Below, one piece after another: positions 6,478-9,571 of a DNA stretch of 9,571 nt. The stretch spans positions 1 to 9,571 of the forward strand of contig DFBV01000253.1 of the NCBI GenBank assembly GCA_002366755.1, given 5' to 3'. Numbering within the stretch: the stretch's first letter is position 1; each line of letters opens with the position of its first letter. This stretch comes from Anaerolineales bacterium UBA3071 (GTDB taxonomy: Bacteria; Chloroflexota; Anaerolineae; UBA3071). A program made the position numbers and the translations under genes. The notes beneath the pieces are model-generated. The model saw only the letters and a list, made by a program, of their open reading frames with translations. It had not been told where the DNA came from and ran no database searches.

Positions 6478-6709
6478 ACCGCTGGTCATGGCAGAGTCGA
6501 TGATGCTTGGCCTGCGGTTGGTGCAGGAGGGCGTGTCCTACGATGCCTTCGAGCGTCGCTTCGGGCACTCACTGCTGCATATGTACGGTGGGGAGATTGC
6601 GGCACTCGGGGCAGCAGGTCTCCTGGAACGGTTGCCGGATCGGATCAGGATAAGCAAGCGGGGGCGGCTGCTGGGCAATCAGGTCTTTGTGCGGTTCTTG
6701 CCCTCTTGA
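6453..6709 (+). pseudogene. hemW: C-terminal domain of HemW, displaced by a +1 frameshift
   Basis: In frame 2 the sequence reads LAGSEKIDEPLVMAESMM..., then GLRLVQEGVS and an end at VRFLPS with TGA 6707-6709. This is the normal HemW C-terminal region (compare the usual AGSE...AE.MMLGLRL pattern). No stop or further damage interrupts it, and no ribosome binding site precedes it, so it is not a separate gene. The switch from frame 1 to frame 2 falls at the CCCC run 6449-6452; removing one C there restores an uninterrupted HemW. The intact downstream frame suggests a very recent lesion or a base-calling error. Its stop codon lies inside the -35 of the mnmA promoter. Confidence 0.85.
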
Positions 6710-6734
6710 CTATCCCGCATCTTGGTGCTATACT
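6706..6734 (+). promoter_or_regulatory. Sigma70-type promoter of the mnmA transcript
   Basis: TTGACT (6706-6711) and TATACT (6729-6734) are separated by 17 bp; each hexamer has 5 of 6 consensus bases. Transcription would start near 6741, giving a leader of about 205 nt before the mnmA start at 6946. The -35 overlaps the stop codon of the displaced HemW C-terminus. Confidence 0.75.
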
Positions 6735-6806
6735 GTGACAGAAGCGGTCTACTGTCTTGCTGTCTGCCCGGAATGCAGCCCTGGCAAGGAGACAATCTTT
6801 GATCCA

Positions 6807-6841
6807 CGAACTGGAGGGTTCGCGCTAATGGGATCCCCAGT
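6807..6841 (+). promoter_or_regulatory. Two mutually exclusive hairpins around a Shine-Dalgarno in the mnmA leader
   Basis: Hairpin 1 pairs CGAAC (6807-6811) with GTTCG (6818-6822) and leaves TGGAGG, which carries most of the Shine-Dalgarno, in the loop. Hairpin 2 pairs ACTGG plus GGG (6810-6814 and 6816-6818, A6815 bulged) with TCCCCAGT (6834-6841). That hides the whole GGAGGG and puts the ATG 6828 in the loop. The two cannot form together, so the element could switch translation of the short ORF that follows. The pairings are visible in the sequence; a regulatory role is inference. I recognise no known riboswitch family. Confidence 0.35.
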
Positions 6842-6959
6842 GCGTGATCTTGCCTTGCATCCGCCCGGCCCGAGAGCAGGCTGCGGCGGTTTTGTGTTGG
6901 CCCATGACTGGAATCTGGCCGCCATCGCTGCGGGGAGGAAGATCTTTGGGTTCTGGTAG
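6828..6959 (+). CDS. Possible 43-aa leader ORF overlapping the mnmA start
   Basis: ATG 6828 is preceded by GGAGGG (6813-6818) at a 9-nt spacing, one of the better ribosome binding sites in the window. The frame is open for 43 codons to TAG 6957-6959. The stop lies 11-13 nt past the mnmA TTG start (6946), so ribosomes finishing this ORF would end on top of the mnmA start, an arrangement that suits translational coupling. The peptide (MGSPVRDLALHPPGPRAG...) has no recognisable domain, signal peptide or membrane helix. It may be a regulatory upstream ORF whose sequence does not matter, or a chance frame in GC-rich DNA. Confidence 0.3.
   Translation: MGSPVRDLALHPPGPRAGCGGFVLAHDWNLAAIAAGRKIFGFW
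6932..6938 (+). promoter_or_regulatory. Ribosome binding site that fixes the mnmA start
   Basis: GGGGAGG lies 7 nt before TTG 6946. It decides for this start over the in-frame GTG 6844, which has no comparable site and would add an atypical 34-residue extension. Confidence 0.7.
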
Positions 6960-8058
6960 GAGACGGGTCGTGGTGGCCATGAGTGGTGGCGTGGACAGCT
7001 CCACAGCCGCGGCTCTGTTGGTCGAGCAAGGCCATGAGGTTATCGGCGTGATGATGCGCCTTTGGGCAGAGCCACACCAGGAAGGGTGCAGCCACAATTT
7101 TTGCTGCACCCCTGACGCGGTGGAGAGCGCACGAGGCGTTGCTACGTTGCTGGGTATCCCCTTCTTCTTGCTCAACGTCGAGGAGACTTTCAAGACGCAC
7201 GTTGTGGAGCCGTTTGTCGCCGCCTACGCCGCTGGCCGCACACCGAATCCCTGCCTGGCTTGTAACCGGCATATCCGCTTCGGCTACCTACTGCGCCATG
7301 CGCGGGGCCTGGGAGCCGACTTGCTGGTGACGGGGCATTACGCCCGCGTGCTGCCGCCAGGCGATGGATGCGAGCGCTACCGCCTGTTGCGCGGCGTGGA
7401 TGCGTCGAAGGATCAATCGTACGTGCTGTATATGCTAGGACAGGAGGCGCTGGCGCACGTGTGTTTCCCCTTGGGCGAGTTCACCAAAGCGCAGGTGCGG
7501 GAGATGGCGCGAGCCTGTATGCTACCTGTGGCGGAGCGGGCGGAGAGCCAGGATCTCTGCTTCGTGGGTGGAGATGACTATCGTCGTTTCCTGCGACGCC
7601 ATGCTCCGCAGGCGGTTTGCCCAGGGCCGATACTCGACCAGGCAGGGCAACGGCTGGGCATGCACCAGGGGTTGGCTTTCTACACCATCGGGCAGCGGAA
7701 GGGGCTGGGCATCGCCTCCGCAGAGCCACTGTACGTGCTGGAGATGGACGCCGGCCGCAACGCTCTGGTGGTAGGGCCGGAGTCGGTGCTGGGGCGGCGC
7801 GAGCTGACGGCTGGCGAGGTCTCGTTCGTCTCCAGCGAGTGGCCTTCAACACCGCTTCCGGTGACGGCCAAGATTCGCTACCGGGCGCAGGATGCACCAG
7901 CCACGGTCTCGCCGCTGGGGTGCGGCCGGGTGCGGGTGATCTTCGAGCAGTTGCTGAGGGACATCACTCCGGGCCAGGCGGTTGTGTTCTACGACGGCGA
8001 AGCCTGTCTCGGCGGCGGGACAATCGAACAACGAATACCAAAAGCCAAATCCCAATAG
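6946..8058 (+). CDS. mnmA: tRNA-specific 2-thiouridylase MnmA
   Basis: MnmA adenylates and then thiolates U34 of the tRNAs for Lys, Glu and Gln, taking sulfur from a cysteine desulfurase relay. From TTG 6946 the protein has 370 residues, the usual family length, beginning MGSGRRRVVVAMSGGVDSS. Visible motifs are the ATP pyrophosphatase PP-loop SGGVDSS (13-19); NPCLACNRHIRF with the catalytic nucleophile C106 directly before N107 and an extra C103; TGHYAR; SKDQSYVLY; the second catalytic cysteine C205 in ESQDLCFV, which carries the persulfide; and FYTIGQRKGLGI, followed by the C-terminal beta-barrel region. The N-terminal part also has a cysteine-rich stretch (EGCSHNFCC). It is transcribed from 6706-6734 with a long leader. 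The 87-aa membrane protein follows 9 nt after the stop, probably in one operon. Confidence 0.96.
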   Translation: MGSGRRRVVVAMSGGVDSSTAAALLVEQGHEVIGVMMRLWAEPHQEGCSHNFCCTPDAVESARGVATLLGIPFFLLNVEETFKTHVVEPFVAAYAAGRTPNPCLACNRHIRFGYLLRHARGLGADLLVTGHYARVLPPGDGCERYRLLRGVDASKDQSYVLYMLGQEALAHVCFPLGEFTKAQVREMARACMLPVAERAESQDLCFVGGDDYRRFLRRHAPQAVCPGPILDQAGQRLGMHQGLAFYTIGQRKGLGIASAEPLYVLEMDAGRNALVVGPESVLGRRELTAGEVSFVSSEWPSTPLPVTAKIRYRAQDAPATVSPLGCGRVRVIFEQLLRDITPGQAVVFYDGEACLGGGTIEQRIPKAKSQ

Positions 8059-8067
8059 GACACCAAC

Positions 8068-8331
8068 ATGCTTGACTTACTGTTATCACCCGCGTTGCTT
8101 CTGAGCCTGGTGATTGCTCTGATCTACGCTGCACTGTTTCACCTGTGGCAGGGGCGGACGCTGCGCGACCTGGGGGTTTTCGCCCTGGCAGCGGTAGCAG
8201 GCTTCGCTGCGGGCCAAGGCGTGGGACAATTGACGCATCTTGAGTGGCTGGTGGTGGGGCAGGTGCACATGGTGGAGGGGAGCCTGTTCTCCTGGATGGC
8301 CCTGCTCATTGCCAATCGGCTGAAAGTGTGA
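8068..8331 (+). CDS. Small integral membrane protein (87 aa), unknown function
   Basis: The start is ATG 8068, with a short AGGA site about 8 nt upstream. The protein is almost entirely hydrophobic, with three probable membrane helices at about residues 3-23, 34-52 and 67-84. Between the first two is a charged loop (WQGRTLRD), and the second is Gly/Ala-rich (AAVAGFAAGQGVGQ). There is no signal peptide cleavage site and no catalytic motif. It lies 9 nt after mnmA and is probably cotranscribed. Its last codons contain the promoter of the next gene, so it also borders the stress-protein pair. I do not recognise a family. Confidence 0.75.
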   Translation: MLDLLLSPALLLSLVIALIYAALFHLWQGRTLRDLGVFALAAVAGFAAGQGVGQLTHLEWLVVGQVHMVEGSLFSWMALLIANRLKV

Positions 8332-8337
8332 TAGAAT
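8309..8337 (+). promoter_or_regulatory. Sigma70-type promoter for the YtxG/YtxH-like pair
   Basis: TTGCCA (8309-8314, 5 of 6) and TAGAAT (8332-8337, 5 of 6) are separated by 17 bp. The -35 lies in the last codons of the 87-aa membrane protein. Transcription would start near 8344, about 24 nt before ATG 8368. Confidence 0.65.
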
Positions 8338-8367
8338 GGATCAAGCGAGACGCAATCGAGGTGCAAC

Positions 8368-8670
8368 ATGGCTGCTGTGCGTGATGTAGCGATCATTGTC
8401 CTGGCGATAGAGTCGATCATCGTCGGTATCCTGCTGGCGATACTGACCGTCCAGGTGTACGGGCTGGTCAAGATGCTGCGCGAGGAGGTCAAGCCGATGC
8501 TGGAGGCGACTCAGGAGACTGTGGGCACGGTGAAGGGGACAACCACGTTCCTTAGTGAACACCTGGTGTCTCCCGTGGTGAACGTCGCTGGTTACGTCTC
8601 CGGCCTGCGTCAGGCAGCCAAGACGCTGGCCGGTTTCCGTTCAGGCGGTCGGGATGGCGACAGGGCCTGA
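8368..8670 (+). CDS. Small membrane protein with one N-terminal helix, YtxG/DUF948-like
   Basis: The protein has 100 residues and starts at ATG 8368, with GAGGTG (8358-8363) 4 nt upstream. It has a long hydrophobic helix (about 7-33), then a charged amphipathic stretch with heptad-like spacing (REEVKPMLEATQETVGTVKG), a less charged segment (SEHLVSPVVNVAGYVSGL) and a basic tail. This topology, a short N-terminal anchor with a soluble amphipathic region, is that of DUF948 proteins such as Bacillus YtxG. Neighbouring a YtxH-like gene supports the assignment, since ytxG and ytxH are adjacent in Bacillus. The family match rests on layout and context more than on residue identity. Function is unknown; an envelope or stress role is inferred. 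Confidence 0.7.
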   Translation: MAAVRDVAIIVLAIESIIVGILLAILTVQVYGLVKMLREEVKPMLEATQETVGTVKGTTTFLSEHLVSPVVNVAGYVSGLRQAAKTLAGFRSGGRDGDRA

Positions 8671-8740
8671 GACGGACAGTCCAGCGGATATCGATTGTCC
8701 AGTGTACCAGCATACTACCAACATATCATGGAGGTGAAGC

Positions 8741-9070
8741 ATGAGCGAACGTGGAGGCGGAGGAGAGTTCTTCGCAGGTTTCCTCATCGGCGCTATTGTG
8801 GGCGGGGTGGCAGCGCTGCTCCTGGCCCCGCAGTCGGGTGAGGAGACCCGCCAGCGGCTTGAGGAGAGCGGGATCGAATTGAAGGAGCGGGTGACCGAGC
8901 TGTCGGCTGAAGCCCGGCAGCGTGCCGAGGAACTGCAAGAGCGGGGACGCATTATCCTGGAAGAGCAGAAGGCCAAGCTCGGACAGGCCATTGAGGAAGG
9001 GAAAGAGGCCGCGGCCAAGAAGCGAGAGGATCTGTTGGGCAAACTGGAGGGAGGGGAAGCAGAGGCCTAG
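8741..9070 (+). CDS. YtxH domain-containing protein, general-stress type
   Basis: The protein has 109 residues and starts at ATG 8741, with a near-perfect GGAGGTGA site (8730-8737). The N-terminus is Gly-rich and polar (MSERGGGGE), followed by a Gly/Ala membrane helix (about 10-29) ending in LLLAPQSGEETRQRL, the hallmark of the YtxH family (GAxxGxxxGLLLAPxSGxExR). The rest (about 33-105) is highly charged with Glu/Arg/Lys repeats and probably forms a long coiled coil in the cytoplasm. YtxH proteins are small, stress-induced membrane-associated proteins of unknown biochemical role. The gap from the YtxG-like gene is 70 nt, and both are probably on one transcript from 8309-8337. The length is normal for the family. 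Confidence 0.88.
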   Translation: MSERGGGGEFFAGFLIGAIVGGVAALLLAPQSGEETRQRLEESGIELKERVTELSAEARQRAEELQERGRIILEEQKAKLGQAIEEGKEAAAKKREDLLGKLEGGEAEA

Positions 9071-9090
9071 ATCTGCTGATTCGCAGATTT
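9069..9090. terminator. Hairpin between convergent genes, possible weak bidirectional terminator
   Basis: ATCTGC (9071-9076) pairs with GCAGAT (9083-9088) around a 6-nt loop, and two further pairs (A9069-T9090, G9070-T9089) may extend it to 8 bp. It overlaps the ytxH stop codon and ends just before the stop of the convergent gene (9092-9094). There is no clear T-run on either side, so intrinsic termination would be weak. Confidence 0.45.
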
Positions 9091-9091
9091 G

Positions 9092-9571
9092 CTAGTTGGC
9101 GATAGCTTGGATGGCCATCGGCAGCCTGGGCAACAGGTCGCCGGCGACCATACCTGCATCCCCCAGTTCCTTTCGGACGATCTCTCCTGCTAGACCATGC
9201 AGGTAGCCGCCGACCACGGCGGCGTCGAAGGGGGCCAACCCCTGCGCCAGCAGGCCAACGATGGTGCCCGCCAGCACGTCGCCGGTGCCACCGCTGGCGA
9301 GGCCAGGGTTGGCGAAGGGCAGGACGACGGTGCGGCCGTCCGGCGCGGCGACGACGGTGTACGCTCCTTTTAGCAGCACCACCTGGTCCCACTCGGCGGC
9401 CTTGGCTTGCGTCAGGCCCCAGCGATCAGCGCTGACCTCGCTGGTCTTGCAGCGGCACAGGCGGGCCATTTCGCCAGGGTGAGGTGTGAGCACGCTGTTC
9501 GGCGGCACACGTTGAGGCCAATCAGGTGCCTGGGCCAGGATGTTCAAGCCGTCGGCATCAATGACCAGCGG
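9092..9571 (-). CDS. nnrD: NAD(P)H-hydrate dehydratase (ADP/ATP-dependent, YjeF C-terminal type), partial
   Basis: The minus-strand frame is open from the right edge (9571) to TAG 9094-9092, giving 159 residues of the C-terminal part. The enzyme uses ADP or ATP to dehydrate damaged, hydrated NADH/NADPH back to the normal cofactor. Visible motifs are PLVIDADGLN at the very edge, LTPHPGEMARL, VVLLKGAYTVV (the KG of the nucleotide-binding loop) and NPGLASGGTGDVLAGTI, whose GGTGDVL carries the catalytic aspartate. The C-terminal helices HGLAGE and AGDLLPRLP are typical. Many bacteria fuse this domain to the NAD(P)HX epimerase (YjeF N-terminal domain, then called Nnr); whether that holds here lies outside the window. 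It converges on the ytxH-like gene with 21 nt between the stops. Confidence 0.94.
   Translation of the reverse strand, partial: PLVIDADGLNILAQAPDWPQRVPPNSVLTPHPGEMARLCRCKTSEVSADRWGLTQAKAAEWDQVVLLKGAYTVVAAPDGRTVVLPFANPGLASGGTGDVLAGTIVGLLAQGLAPFDAAVVGGYLHGLAGEIVRKELGDAGMVAGDLLPRLPMAIQAIAN

Noticed and set aside
5548..6489. Minus-strand open frame (313 codons) antisense to hemW
   Set aside because: The plus strand carries unmistakable HemW motifs; the antisense translation shows no known motif or ribosome binding site.
6807..6840. tRNA-like T-arm (GGTTCGCGC)
   Set aside because: The flanking bases cannot form the 5-bp T-stem, and there is no acceptor or anticodon arm.
6801..6841. T-box riboswitch in the mnmA leader, suggested by AGGGTTCGCG
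   Set aside because: The conserved T-box core (AGGGTGGNACCGCG) lacks its TGGNACC part, and no specifier stem is evident.
6844..6945. Longer mnmA N-terminus from GTG 6844
   Set aside because: There is no ribosome binding site at proper spacing, the extra 34 residues are atypical, and TTG 6946 has GGGGAGG 7 nt upstream and gives the usual length.

Overview
The window is GC-rich and gene-dense. It looks like a chromosomal segment from a Chloroflexota (Anaerolineae-like) bacterium. The basis is indirect: a secreted GH3 protein with a Thr-Pro repeat linker and a C-terminal membrane anchor, a Ser/Thr kinase beside an FHA/winged-helix regulator, a YtxH-type stress protein, and frequent TTG/GTG starts. 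No 16S rRNA or other taxonomic marker is present, so this is an inference. I found no tRNA, rRNA, CRISPR array, transposase or phage gene.

Layout, left to right. Minus strand, 1-703: the N-terminal part of a nucleotide-sugar epimerase/dehydratase (cut by the window edge), preceded by a 54-codon membrane-protein ORF with its own sigma70-type promoter. Plus strand, 798-3742: a promoter and a large exported GH3-family protein (beta-N-acetylhexosaminidase-like) with an Ig-like domain, a TP-repeat linker and three C-terminal membrane helices. Minus strand, 3744-4817: a membrane-anchored Ser/Thr protein kinase convergent with the GH3 gene. Plus strand, 4871-6709: an FHA plus OmpR-type DNA-binding regulator, divergent from the kinase, followed by hemW with a 4-nt overlap. 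The hemW frame is broken by a +1 shift near 6450. Plus strand, 6706-8331: a strong promoter, a roughly 200-nt leader with a short ORF and competing hairpins, mnmA (tRNA 2-thiouridylase), and a small membrane protein. Plus strand, 8309-9070: a promoter, a YtxG/DUF948-like small membrane protein and a YtxH-like protein. Minus strand, 9092-9571: the C-terminal part of an NAD(P)H-hydrate dehydratase, cut by the right edge.

How they may work together. The kinase and the FHA regulator share a 53-bp divergent intergenic region and probably form a phospho-signalling pair. HemW (heme chaperone) and MnmA (tRNA wobble-uridine thiolation) are housekeeping functions. The YtxG/YtxH-like pair resembles the Bacillus ytxGH arrangement and suggests an envelope or stress role. 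Five near-consensus promoters, all with 17-bp spacers, can be read in the window. The kinase promoter places its start codon at the predicted transcription start, which implies a leaderless mRNA.

The points most worth checking are the hemW frameshift, the mnmA leader (overlapping upstream ORF and alternative hairpins around its Shine-Dalgarno), the GH3 protein with altered active-site motifs, and the kinase/FHA-winged-helix module.
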